56,422 bases of DNA from positions 1-56,422 of IMG/VR virus record IMGVR_UViG_3300032288_002536. One strand, given 5' to 3'. A program made the translations under genes and the position numbers. Shown here in pieces: positions 9,456 through 18,738 of this stretch. Within the stretch, counting starts at the first letter, position 1. Each line of letters opens with the position of its first letter. This DNA is from a virus. Under the pieces are notes generated by a model. The model worked only from the letters and a program-made list of their open reading frames with translations. It did not search any database and had not been told where the DNA came from.

Positions 9456-12400
9456 GTGGCAAGGAAGATAATAAAACAGAATTCATCATTTGGGGTTCTA
9501 AGAGCAAATCCAAGGATATCGGGAAATGTAAAAATAACCGTAGATTCCAATAGTGATATATGGCTTAATTCCATAGATTCAAATCCTGAGATGTCTAATA
9601 GCTCGTATAAAGCTTTTAGAATATCTCCAGATACTTCTTATGATAAGGATCTTTATAAATTTTTTAAAGACGGATCAACTCCGTCCCAATTTGTTTTTGG
9701 ACTAGTTGGAGAGGGAACGCCAGTACAGAATCAAATAAAAGATATAACACAGACCTATAATTTTTTCTATAGTGCAGGTGTTTCACCTCTAATTTCTGAT
9801 AGGTATTCAGAGGATTTCTCATATCTTGCTCCTTTTTGGCTAGGAGAAGATATACCGGATCATTTTGTCATATTTAAAATTAATGATCCGATTGATTATT
9901 CATATAAAGTTCCAGTAACTTCACTGAATATTGGAAACACTTACAAGGTTCTACAGGATACATCTGTAGACACTCAGGATCCTAACTATTTACCTTTCCA
10001 AATATCTAGTGGTACTCAAACTTATAGCGATGGAAATGTATTCACTGCAACAACATCTACATTTACTGTTGTACAAGGACAAGGTGAAGTTATACTTTTA
10101 GATCCTCTTTATAATTTAGATAAGGTAGAAAACACAGCGGATCATTTTTACGATAAGATACTTCCTAAATCTACTGTAGTCGCAAGTTTTGATCTCACTG
10201 AAGATTCTAAAATTGGAAAGTATTTAAGAAAAATAAAGACCAATCCGGGATACACGGATAGTTTAATAGATGTAAGATTTGAGGATAATCAGTTAACAAC
10301 ATTTAATGGTGTTAATTATTCGGTTGGGATCTTTGATAAAAAAGGAGACTTTTTAATAGATTATTATAAAAATCCAGACACGCAAATAGGATTTGAAGGT
10401 TTCATAACCGACGGATTTAGAAACAACGGTATTATAAGCTACAAACTTCTAAACCTTGAATTTTTATTCAACGATAATGATTCAGAAAATTATACTATAA
10501 ATAGATACTTCGGACTTTATGTTAATGCCCCGGAGATAGCTAAATTTAAATTAGACGGGGATTCATTATATAAAAGTGCAGGATCATCAGGAAATACTCC
10601 AATACCAGAAAAAAACAACAAGGGATATTATTATCAAGAGACAACATATTTTCAGTATAATGATAACGGAGTAAGACTTTACATAGATCCCGAAAAAATA
10701 ACTGGTATAATACCAAATTCTGATAATGTAAATATCGACGAGAATAATAAGTTATTTTGGATCAAGGATAAGAATGGAAAATTTCATTCATTAAAGCGTG
10801 ATGAGAATTATGACCTAACTTCTCCTACCCCGTTATATTCTACTTATGGAACATCTGGATACGAAAATGAAATAGTAATACAGGATACATCGGTAGATTT
10901 ATCAATATTTACTGGTAAAGATGTAGGTACCAAAAAACAATATCCAGGGGTAACTACAGGAGAGAAAGGGAGAGCATATAGTGTTATTAGAATAAATAGC
11001 GAATTAGATAATACTAGTGAAAATGCTTTTATATTTTATAATCCATTAGGTTATTATGGATCCCCCGGATACAAATATGACATAATAAAGGCTTCAGATC
11101 TTTCCCTTTCGATAGATGAATGGGGACCCGGAAGTTTTTATGCACAGGATAATGCTTATTATTACCATCCTTTTGGAACTAATGAGGACATAGCAAAAGC
11201 TATTGCTGGTATATTTAACAGCTTTAATTATAATTCTTTCGAAGCTTTTCAATCTGGCGATGAGGTAGTTATAAGAACAAATGCTACTGGAATCAAAGAA
11301 AATCAAAAATATCATTTAGATTTCTTTCAAGATTTTACATCGTTCCAAAGAATGCCAGATGCAAACAGAGGAATGGTATTCATAAACGAAAAGGATGTAT
11401 GTGATATAAATCAGAGACAATCTTTCGTAGGTGGATCTAATTATGCTAATACAAGAATCAAGGTTAAACTCGAAGACGGTAATAAAATAATACCAGGTAC
11501 TACCTTTATAGAAACTATAAAAAATACATCCACTGATTCCTTTAGTAATATCCCTGAATATTCTAATAGATCTTCTTCTGTAGTTGTTGGTAAATATAGG
11601 TTTGTCGATCAATATGCTAAGGACGAAAATGGGGATGTAATTGGATTAAGGGATTTCGAAACACACGTAACATTAGAAATAGCTAATTTTACTGAATCAA
11701 TAGCATTTGGTTCCGCCGGATCTATATCAGCATTTAATACTTATAATATACCTTTAGGGATATTTTCTTTCTATGGTGTGAGAGAAATAGATATGGATTT
11801 CTGGTACAGCCAGTATGGATATACACCAACTCAGGAATATTATAAATATCTAGATGTTCAGCCAGAAGGGGTAACTAAGATAATCCCTGGTAAGACTTAT
11901 TTTGCTTCCACTGGATCATTTATTATCTATAATGGATTTAATATAACAGGTCCAGATTTCTTTGAAGGTATAGTGGGGGAGGAACAATATTTATTAGTTA
12001 CCGGATCATCTAATGCAGAATCCAATGTGTTTCCTACCATATCATCTAGGGGTAATATAACTACAGGAGTAACCCCTAGTAATTTCGATTATTCCTTCTA
12101 TCCAGATTTGGATTCTTTTCCGGGATTTTACGGAATACAATCTCTGGAATTTATAGACAATCAAGTTGGTATAGATACGAAGTTTAAGCAGTTAAATTTC
12201 GGAAAGCTTGATTCCGAATATGATTATACCAAAGATAATTACAATCCAGATTATGCTACGAATAGTAGGGTTAATCCTTACATATCTAAATGGGTATATC
12301 GGGGAGGTACTGATGTTAGAGGAAATGGATATAGACTGAATGCTAATCTAGCATTTAATCCGTTGAATTTTTCTCCTAGCTTTTTTAGAAGAAGTCAGGA

Positions 12401-15062
12401 TCCTCAGTATTTTACTCATGAGTGGTATCAATTACAGAAACCACCTTATTCATTACCAGAAGAAAATTTACACATAGATAAGAGTTATCTTTCTTCTGAG
12501 TTGGATGAGGCTTTATTAACTGATGCAAATCCAGCATTAAGAGATTATTTCTTGGATTATTTTTCTGTAGAGGGAGAGGATTTAAATGTTTACTATCCTG
12601 GAAGTCAAACTATAAACAATATAGATTTATCTGAAAGATATTCGGTTTTTGATTTTAATAGTTCTAGTGGATTCTCTGAAACATTATTTAGAGGTGCTAA
12701 AGTTAGAATAAAAAGAACTTTTACTGATTATGCTCAGGGTGAATCTATTAAGTATATTGAGGACGATAGATTTTATGACGATTATAAATTCTCTTGTGTA
12801 ATAGTTCCTGTAAGAAATATAATAGACGAAATACAAACCCCTATAAAAATAAAGGTTTTAGAGAATCGTACTTTTAAGAATATAACATTTGTTGTTGAGG
12901 TTTTAATAGAAGATGCTAGGGTATTAAATTTCGAAGATATTAGTCCAGAAAACCAATACCTAGATCTAGATTACTTCTTGCTCTACTCGTTAAAGGATAA
13001 ACTTGATAGCCAGTATTTTTCAACAACACCAACATCTTGGCTTCCTGGTGGATCAGTTGAACTTCCTAAGATAGGAGATGTTAAACTTTCTTCCGCTTTA
13101 AATATAACGCTAACTCCAACATCCCAGGGATTATTCTCTGCTGTTAATGGAGGTACTAATGGGACAGAGGGGGAAATTTATATAATACCAAATCCGGATT
13201 ATGAAACTGATCTAAGGGACGAGATAGGATTTACTTATCTTCCTAGTGTACAGCCATCTCCAGGAGGTCCTAATTCGAATAGTCCAGGATCCTTTTATGG
13301 GATTTTTGGACCACCCCCATATAACTATAATTTGCCTTTCCCTACCGGAGTTGGACAGGATGTAATAAACTTTACTAATACTGGGCCAGATTATACTTTT
13401 GACTTCTCTGATCTTGGTATACCTGGACCTATAAATATACCTACAATAGCAAACTTTAGTACAGTTTCTAATATTCCTATATACCAGAGGGAAGGAGGAG
13501 TAGGATATTGGGGAAATATATTAGAAAAATTATCATTTGCTAATTTATCTCTTTGGATTAATACCGGATATCCTTATATAGACTATATTACTTACGAATG
13601 GGATTCTGTAAACAAAACAACTAATATACTTAATGATCAGTTTGTTTTAGAATTTATAAGACCATCTTTCTTTGAGCAAGAGGCAGTTATAGTTCCTGTG
13701 GAGATAACTGATAAGCCACAAGAACTTAGTGTATTTAATATTGGTTATACAACCGAGGATATAGAAGGAAGCAGCGAACTTTATAGGTATAGTGGAGAGT
13801 ATGTACCAAGCTTTAGGGAGATATTAAAGTTCCAGGATGTAAAATATGATATCCCTTATTGGGTTACTCCTAACTCATATACTTTTTATGTAAAAATAGT
13901 TGAAAAGAGTATTAGTTCTAATACCTATGATATAGGATCTAATTATTGTATAGAAATAGATGGGGTATCTCAAGATGAAATAAATTTGATTAAGGGGGTA
14001 ACATATTACTTTGATCTTAGCGATTCTAGTAACACCGGATATCAGATATATTTCTCTCTATCAAATATTGGAAATAGCATATCTACTGATTCGTTATCAC
14101 AGGGATACACATTAATTGGAACTCCTGGTAGCATTGGATCATCTGTTCGATTTGATGTTCCTTATGATTTTCCGGACAATGTTTATTATGTAAGTGAGGG
14201 AGGAAAATATATGGGTGGCAATATTAAAAATATAGACCCTATAGAATATTCGTACTGCTCATTTGGCCCGGATAGAGATGGATTTGGGGTTTCTAAAAAT
14301 CTTAATTATTACAAATATTCACCACAGTGGATATTCAGAATAGGTCAGAATTCTCCTTACAATCCAGCTTATAATCTTATAGGAGAATCTCCGGTAGATA
14401 AGAGAGATCTTTCTATATTTGAAAGCTCATGGGATCCAGGATTTTATAGAGAATATTCAGGACCTACTGGATATGCTAGTTTGCCAGGAACTAGAAGCAT
14501 GAAGGAGGAAAGATCTTTCTTTGGTAGCAAGTTTATGCAGACACCAGATACTATAAATTCTCAAAAGCAGTTGGTTTATCCACAATCTGTTGTAAATGTA
14601 TTAAATGTAAATTATGATAACTATCCTAATTACGAAATACTATGGGAGGAGACCTCTACTGAACTAAGGGGGGTTTTATTAATGGATAGAATGTTGAATC
14701 GATATTTTTTAGAAAATGGAGGAAAAAAATCATTTGACCAATTTATAATCCCGGAATTTGGTTTCGGTAGCCTTACCGATGTTGATGACGATTTTAAAGA
14801 ATATATGAGGCAGAATATATTAGCAATATTCCAATCAAAAAACAATGGGGGGTATTTAAAAAAGATTCCCGTATCACAAAACGAAACTCTTATCCCAGTT
14901 ATTGGAGACCTGGCAGATTATCAAAAACTAATAAATGGATATTTTAGATCCCCTGAGATTAGATATACTAAAGTTAATGAGCTAAGATTTGAGTTTAGAG
15001 TTCCTAAAGATCCATCATTCAATTATTCAGTTTGCTTTTCTATCGAAATAGGAAAAATTTAA
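9456..15062 (+). CDS. giant (1868-residue) tail/baseplate-type structural protein
   Basis: The largest gene in the window, beginning with GTG three bases after the previous stop. The protein is almost wholly beta-strand and loop sequence, rich in Tyr, Phe, Asn, Asp, Ser and Gly, with no signal peptide, membrane segment or coiled coil. The N-terminal 150 residues (NSSFGVLRANPRISGNVKIT; later PFWLGEDIPDHFVIFKINDP) look like a globular assembly domain. A Gly/Pro/Asn-rich loop lies around 1245-1320. I know no family for it. Size and context suggest a core baseplate or tail-tip scaffold to which the neighbouring fibre-like proteins attach. Confidence 0.5.
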   Translation: MARKIIKQNSSFGVLRANPRISGNVKITVDSNSDIWLNSIDSNPEMSNSSYKAFRISPDTSYDKDLYKFFKDGSTPSQFVFGLVGEGTPVQNQIKDITQTYNFFYSAGVSPLISDRYSEDFSYLAPFWLGEDIPDHFVIFKINDPIDYSYKVPVTSLNIGNTYKVLQDTSVDTQDPNYLPFQISSGTQTYSDGNVFTATTSTFTVVQGQGEVILLDPLYNLDKVENTADHFYDKILPKSTVVASFDLTEDSKIGKYLRKIKTNPGYTDSLIDVRFEDNQLTTFNGVNYSVGIFDKKGDFLIDYYKNPDTQIGFEGFITDGFRNNGIISYKLLNLEFLFNDNDSENYTINRYFGLYVNAPEIAKFKLDGDSLYKSAGSSGNTPIPEKNNKGYYYQETTYFQYNDNGVRLYIDPEKITGIIPNSDNVNIDENNKLFWIKDKNGKFHSLKRDENYDLTSPTPLYSTYGTSGYENEIVIQDTSVDLSIFTGKDVGTKKQYPGVTTGEKGRAYSVIRINSELDNTSENAFIFYNPLGYYGSPGYKYDIIKASDLSLSIDEWGPGSFYAQDNAYYYHPFGTNEDIAKAIAGIFNSFNYNSFEAFQSGDEVVIRTNATGIKENQKYHLDFFQDFTSFQRMPDANRGMVFINEKDVCDINQRQSFVGGSNYANTRIKVKLEDGNKIIPGTTFIETIKNTSTDSFSNIPEYSNRSSSVVVGKYRFVDQYAKDENGDVIGLRDFETHVTLEIANFTESIAFGSAGSISAFNTYNIPLGIFSFYGVREIDMDFWYSQYGYTPTQEYYKYLDVQPEGVTKIIPGKTYFASTGSFIIYNGFNITGPDFFEGIVGEEQYLLVTGSSNAESNVFPTISSRGNITTGVTPSNFDYSFYPDLDSFPGFYGIQSLEFIDNQVGIDTKFKQLNFGKLDSEYDYTKDNYNPDYATNSRVNPYISKWVYRGGTDVRGNGYRLNANLAFNPLNFSPSFFRRSQDPQYFTHEWYQLQKPPYSLPEENLHIDKSYLSSELDEALLTDANPALRDYFLDYFSVEGEDLNVYYPGSQTINNIDLSERYSVFDFNSSSGFSETLFRGAKVRIKRTFTDYAQGESIKYIEDDRFYDDYKFSCVIVPVRNIIDEIQTPIKIKVLENRTFKNITFVVEVLIEDARVLNFEDISPENQYLDLDYFLLYSLKDKLDSQYFSTTPTSWLPGGSVELPKIGDVKLSSALNITLTPTSQGLFSAVNGGTNGTEGEIYIIPNPDYETDLRDEIGFTYLPSVQPSPGGPNSNSPGSFYGIFGPPPYNYNLPFPTGVGQDVINFTNTGPDYTFDFSDLGIPGPINIPTIANFSTVSNIPIYQREGGVGYWGNILEKLSFANLSLWINTGYPYIDYITYEWDSVNKTTNILNDQFVLEFIRPSFFEQEAVIVPVEITDKPQELSVFNIGYTTEDIEGSSELYRYSGEYVPSFREILKFQDVKYDIPYWVTPNSYTFYVKIVEKSISSNTYDIGSNYCIEIDGVSQDEINLIKGVTYYFDLSDSSNTGYQIYFSLSNIGNSISTDSLSQGYTLIGTPGSIGSSVRFDVPYDFPDNVYYVSEGGKYMGGNIKNIDPIEYSYCSFGPDRDGFGVSKNLNYYKYSPQWIFRIGQNSPYNPAYNLIGESPVDKRDLSIFESSWDPGFYREYSGPTGYASLPGTRSMKEERSFFGSKFMQTPDTINSQKQLVYPQSVVNVLNVNYDNYPNYEILWEETSTELRGVLLMDRMLNRYFLENGGKKSFDQFIIPEFGFGSLTDVDDDFKEYMRQNILAIFQSKNNGGYLKKIPVSQNETLIPVIGDLADYQKLINGYFRSPEIRYTKVNELRFEFRVPKDPSFNYSVCFSIEIGKI

Positions 15063-15079
15063 TGAAGGGATGAATTTTT

Positions 15080-15087
15080 GATATATA
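15080..15087 (+). promoter_or_regulatory. GATATATA late-promoter-like element
   Basis: The octamer, in the context tttttgatatataat, ends 18 bases before ATG 15106, in a 43-base gap between two structural genes. Confidence 0.4.
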
Positions 15088-15105
15088 ATACAACTACAAT
15101 AAGAG

Positions 15106-17733
15106 ATGCCACAGATTAATATATTAAACATTTTACAGGGAGACAGTCAATCCAATATAGTTGATAAAATCAATTATAATTTTGATCAGATCCTTAGTGC
15201 AGGAGGAGGACCTCAAGGAGCACAAGGTATAATAGGTCCAACTGGACCGATAGGACCTCAAGGACCCCAGGGAGTTCAAGGAGCACAAGGACCTTCGGGT
15301 ACTAAATGGTTTGTACAAAATACCCCTCCTGCTTCTGGTGGTATCTCTGGGTCTAATCCTTGGAGCTTCCCTACCATAGGTGACTATTGGCTTGATCCCA
15401 ATTCTTCTAATCAGGACATTTATGTATTCGGATCTACTGGTTGGATTAATAGCGGATATGGATTGGATGCTGGGAGTTTATTTCAAAAGATAACACCGAT
15501 AGATCTTATAGGAAGTACGACTGGTGAAGCGATTCTTTTTGCAGGTGCAACAGCATCAGATAAAACATTAGTCCTTTCTGATTCATCTATAAATGATTAT
15601 ACACCGGGGGGAACTGCTATACAGAATATTAATTACGAGGATTCTAAACTTAAAATAGCAACAAGGGATTCTAGAACAAAGCTGATATCATTCAGTAGAT
15701 CTGAATATGATACTAGTTCTGGCGGATCTGGATCCACTGGTAGTGTATTTAACCCGTATTTTTCTTGGAATCTGACATCAAATCCTTCTGGCCCTACTTC
15801 TATAGGACCTGGATTTTATGATATTAGTTTTATAAACCCGAAGGGATCTATTACGATATCTTCTGCTGGATCTACTGCAGAATCAGGAGTAAATATAAAC
15901 AGCAACAGCGAAGTAAGTGCACAATCTACTTCAGATAACATAATACTTAAGACTTCGTCAATAAACAAAGGAACTTTCATTGATGCTAGTTCTAATGGAG
16001 GATTCCTTGAATTATCTAATAATTCAACTACCCCATCAAACCAGGCCTTAGCCCCATTGTTTGCTAATTCTACTGGTATGGGTCTTGGCCTTGGTACTGG
16101 ACAATTTGAACAAACTAGTCCTACCGGTGCTAGAAGATTGGCTGTTAATGGAAACGTAAGCATTGGAACAGGAACATCCCCGCATACTTCTTCTTTATTT
16201 GTTGGACAATCAGGAACTCCTAACTATAATCAGGGTGTATTATTTGTTTCTGGACACTCCCTGTTCGGACATACAAATCCGACTGGAGATAATTCAGGAG
16301 GTATACAAACAACAGGACCAGCAGAAGCTCAGGGAAGATTTCCTCAGTTATTTGTAACATCACCTAACTATGGACCGGGTATACAGGTAAAAACGAAAGG
16401 GATTAATTATTCACCTAGAACAATAATAGGAGATGGTGTTTTCGATGGATCTGGAACTGGTCCTAGCATAACTCAGGAATTTTTTGCTGGTACTGGATAC
16501 TCTTTTGTATTTAATAATCCATTAATAAGCTACAATCATAAAATATCCAACATATCTAACTCAGGAGCTTCTGGTCCTGTTTTTTCTATAACAACATTTA
16601 CAAATAGCGGAACTTATAATTATTCAAGCGCTGCTTTTAGAACTCTTATAGAGACAAAAAATTCTAATAAGAGACTTGATATATTCACTAATGGAACAGG
16701 AGGATCGAATACCATTACGATGGGGGTTTTAAACTCTTCTCTACTATCTATTTATGGAGCTTCCGGAAGTACATCTGGTGGTGTTTCAATTGGGATTAAT
16801 TCAAACTTGTCACCCACGCTATCTGCTTTAACTGGAGCTACCTTTACTGCAAATAATAGGGCTAACCACAGTTTATATGTTACCGGAGTACAAACTATAG
16901 GAACTTCTGAGTCCAGGTCCCTATTTAACCTCGGAGCAACTAATACTAATGCGCTTATTGGAGGTCACTCCATGCTTAAGGTTTCTAGAAATCTATATTC
17001 AACAACTGTCCCGGCAGGAAAGGGAAGTGATGCTGCAGGATTTTCTGTTAATAATTATCCTAATGGTATAGAGGTTACTTCATATATACCCTCTTCGGCC
17101 TCTACAGCACCTAATGCTAATAATTCAGTTGCAATAGCAGTAGGTGCAACTACTTATTTAAACGGAGGAACAGCTGGAACAGCTGGAACAACTGGATTCT
17201 TCGTTAGTAATTCAGGAGAAAATATATCAATAGGGCAAGCTATTGATTCAAGTGCTGCTATTGGGGTATCAGGAGCTGGTAGTGACTTTGCTATTAAAGC
17301 AAAAGGAAATGTGGGGGTAACTGGTGATGTGGGAGTAACTGGTGATGTTAGAATTGTCGGAAATACTACATTCGGCGTAGGAACACCTTTTTCTGTTATG
17401 TATACAGGGAAAATAAGAATGACAAAAACTGGAACAACAACAGGGTCTGTTAGTGTTTTACACGGAACAGATTATGCTGGTAATCCATTAACAGTAACAG
17501 GTAGTTATAATTCTACAACAGTATTTGCAGTTGTTAATTTTCCTACCCCTATGCCTAACAGTAATATTTTAGTAGTCTGTAGCATAGACAGTACAGCTTC
17601 TTCCCATTATGCCTGGACAGTACTGTGTAATAGCAGGAGCACTACCTCCATAGGACTTATTTGTCTACAACCAAGTGCTGCCCCTTGGAATTCTGGTTCA
17701 GTTGATGCGAGTTTTATAGCATATTGTTTATAA
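15106..17733 (+). CDS. collagen-like fibre protein
   Basis: 875 residues. A short N-terminal domain (residues 1-32) probably attaches to the virion. It is followed by about 33 residues of collagen-like G-x-y triplets (GPQGAQGIIGPTGPIGPQG), then a long Ser/Gly/Thr/Asn-rich beta-fibre shaft. The last ~100 residues contain conserved-looking hydrophobic strands and several Cys, as in a C-terminal receptor-binding or trimerisation head. Two copies of GVTGDV occur near residues 735-746. Its N-terminus resembles that of the protein at 2850. The collagen stretch should form a trimeric stalk. Probably a tail or head fibre; which one is not decided by sequence. Confidence 0.65.
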   Translation: MPQINILNILQGDSQSNIVDKINYNFDQILSAGGGPQGAQGIIGPTGPIGPQGPQGVQGAQGPSGTKWFVQNTPPASGGISGSNPWSFPTIGDYWLDPNSSNQDIYVFGSTGWINSGYGLDAGSLFQKITPIDLIGSTTGEAILFAGATASDKTLVLSDSSINDYTPGGTAIQNINYEDSKLKIATRDSRTKLISFSRSEYDTSSGGSGSTGSVFNPYFSWNLTSNPSGPTSIGPGFYDISFINPKGSITISSAGSTAESGVNINSNSEVSAQSTSDNIILKTSSINKGTFIDASSNGGFLELSNNSTTPSNQALAPLFANSTGMGLGLGTGQFEQTSPTGARRLAVNGNVSIGTGTSPHTSSLFVGQSGTPNYNQGVLFVSGHSLFGHTNPTGDNSGGIQTTGPAEAQGRFPQLFVTSPNYGPGIQVKTKGINYSPRTIIGDGVFDGSGTGPSITQEFFAGTGYSFVFNNPLISYNHKISNISNSGASGPVFSITTFTNSGTYNYSSAAFRTLIETKNSNKRLDIFTNGTGGSNTITMGVLNSSLLSIYGASGSTSGGVSIGINSNLSPTLSALTGATFTANNRANHSLYVTGVQTIGTSESRSLFNLGATNTNALIGGHSMLKVSRNLYSTTVPAGKGSDAAGFSVNNYPNGIEVTSYIPSSASTAPNANNSVAIAVGATTYLNGGTAGTAGTTGFFVSNSGENISIGQAIDSSAAIGVSGAGSDFAIKAKGNVGVTGDVGVTGDVRIVGNTTFGVGTPFSVMYTGKIRMTKTGTTTGSVSVLHGTDYAGNPLTVTGSYNSTTVFAVVNFPTPMPNSNILVVCSIDSTASSHYAWTVLCNSRSTTSIGLICLQPSAAPWNSGSVDASFIAYCL
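15202..15300 (+). repeat. collagen-like G-x-y coding repeat
   Basis: About eleven consecutive Gly-x-y codon triplets, with Pro, Gln, Thr and Ala in the x and y positions. Confidence 0.85.
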
Positions 17734-17745
17734 TAATTAATTTAA

Positions 17746-17952
17746 GTGGATAGAAACTGGTTCATACAAAAATATTCTGATATACACTATGATCTTAATA
17801 GATTGGAGTCGGAAATAGAAGAGCATTTAAAAAATAAAAAGGATCTACTCGAAAGCGACGAAAAGCTAGAGGATCTAAAAAGAAGAACTATAGAAACTAT
17901 AGAACTTCTAAATAAGACAAGAGATGATGAAAGAAAAATTTTCAATTACTGA
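17746..17952 (+). CDS. small coiled-coil protein
   Basis: 68 residues, GTG start, 12 bases after the fibre gene. Nearly all helix with heptad-like Leu/Ile spacing and dense Lys/Glu (NRLESEIEEHLKNKKDLLES). There is no membrane segment. Its end overlaps the next gene by 29 bases, which suggests translational coupling with the membrane-anchored protein at 17924. Possible small chaperone or lysis accessory; function unknown. Confidence 0.55.
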   Translation: MDRNWFIQKYSDIHYDLNRLESEIEEHLKNKKDLLESDEKLEDLKRRTIETIELLNKTRDDERKIFNY

Positions 17953-18724
17953 ACTTAAAAAAAGAAAGGATATTTTACTTCTTGTAGCCATTGCTATATT
18001 GTGTATTTTATTGTTTAAACAGTGTGACAGCAACGCAGATCTTAAATCCCAATTGTACATACAGAATGAAAATTTAGATGCGTTAAAAGACACTGTACGA
18101 CTCCAAAAGAACAAAGCTGGTGAAGCTACTTACGTTAAGAAAACCCTATTGGCCGACAAGAAAACATTAGAGAAGCTTAATAAAGATCTGAAGGAAGAAT
18201 TAGATAAGCAAAAGGGACAGGTAATAGTTATAGAAAGAGTTGTAACAGAGACTGAAGTTGATACTCATTATGTAAATAATTATTTAACTGCATACGGTAA
18301 TAATAAGTTTAGTTTAGATTGGAAATACGATAGCATATTTTCACCAGATAATTATAGAAAGTTTTCTGGTAATAGCTTCTTTACTGTAGACACAATAAAC
18401 AATAAAGTTGTACCAGGAAAAACTAGAATAAACGAGGATGAATTAGGATTTTCATTTGTTACTGGATTAAGGGAGAAAGATAAATCCCTAGAAATATTCG
18501 TAACCCCTAACTATCCAGGAATGAAGATTACAAAAATAGATGGAGCGGTAATAGATCCTAGCAAATCTGAGGTACTAAAGAAAATGTTTCCTAATAAGAA
18601 ATTCTCATTTGGTCCTTATGTTGGAGTTGGAATTGGAGCTGGATATGGATTAAACGGAAACCCTATAGCAGGACCGGTATTCAATATTGGATTTGGTCTT
18701 CAATATTCCCTCATTAAATTTTAA
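17924..18724 (+). CDS. membrane-anchored periplasmic coiled-coil protein, spanin candidate
   Basis: 266 residues. A short basic cytoplasmic N-terminus (to about residue 15) is followed by one transmembrane helix at about 16-32 (ILLLVAIAILCILLF). Next come Cys-Asp and a long periplasmic coiled coil at about 38-105 (LADKKTLEKLNKDLKEELDK). The C-terminus (about 225-266) has alternating small/aromatic residues (FGPYVGVGIGAGYG, then FNIGFGLQYSLIKF) typical of outer-membrane beta strands ending in an aromatic residue. An inner-membrane anchor, a periplasm-spanning coil and an outer-membrane-like end together suggest a spanin-type lysis protein. This is inference. No lipobox is apparent. Confidence 0.5.
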   Translation: MMKEKFSITELKKRKDILLLVAIAILCILLFKQCDSNADLKSQLYIQNENLDALKDTVRLQKNKAGEATYVKKTLLADKKTLEKLNKDLKEELDKQKGQVIVIERVVTETEVDTHYVNNYLTAYGNNKFSLDWKYDSIFSPDNYRKFSGNSFFTVDTINNKVVPGKTRINEDELGFSFVTGLREKDKSLEIFVTPNYPGMKITKIDGAVIDPSKSEVLKKMFPNKKFSFGPYVGVGIGAGYGLNGNPIAGPVFNIGFGLQYSLIKF

Positions 18725-18726
18725 GG

Positions 18727-18734
18727 AATATATA
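18727..18734 (+). promoter_or_regulatory. AATATATA element, short-spacing class
   Basis: AATATATA ends only four bases before ATG 18739. If it acts as a late promoter, the mRNA would start at or near the start codon. Confidence 0.3.
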
Positions 18735-18738
18735 AACC

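Noticed and set aside
15816-16357. Open frames overlapping the collagen-like fibre gene on both strands
   Set aside because: They lie inside one long coding frame with good fibre composition, have no leaders, and show no motif.
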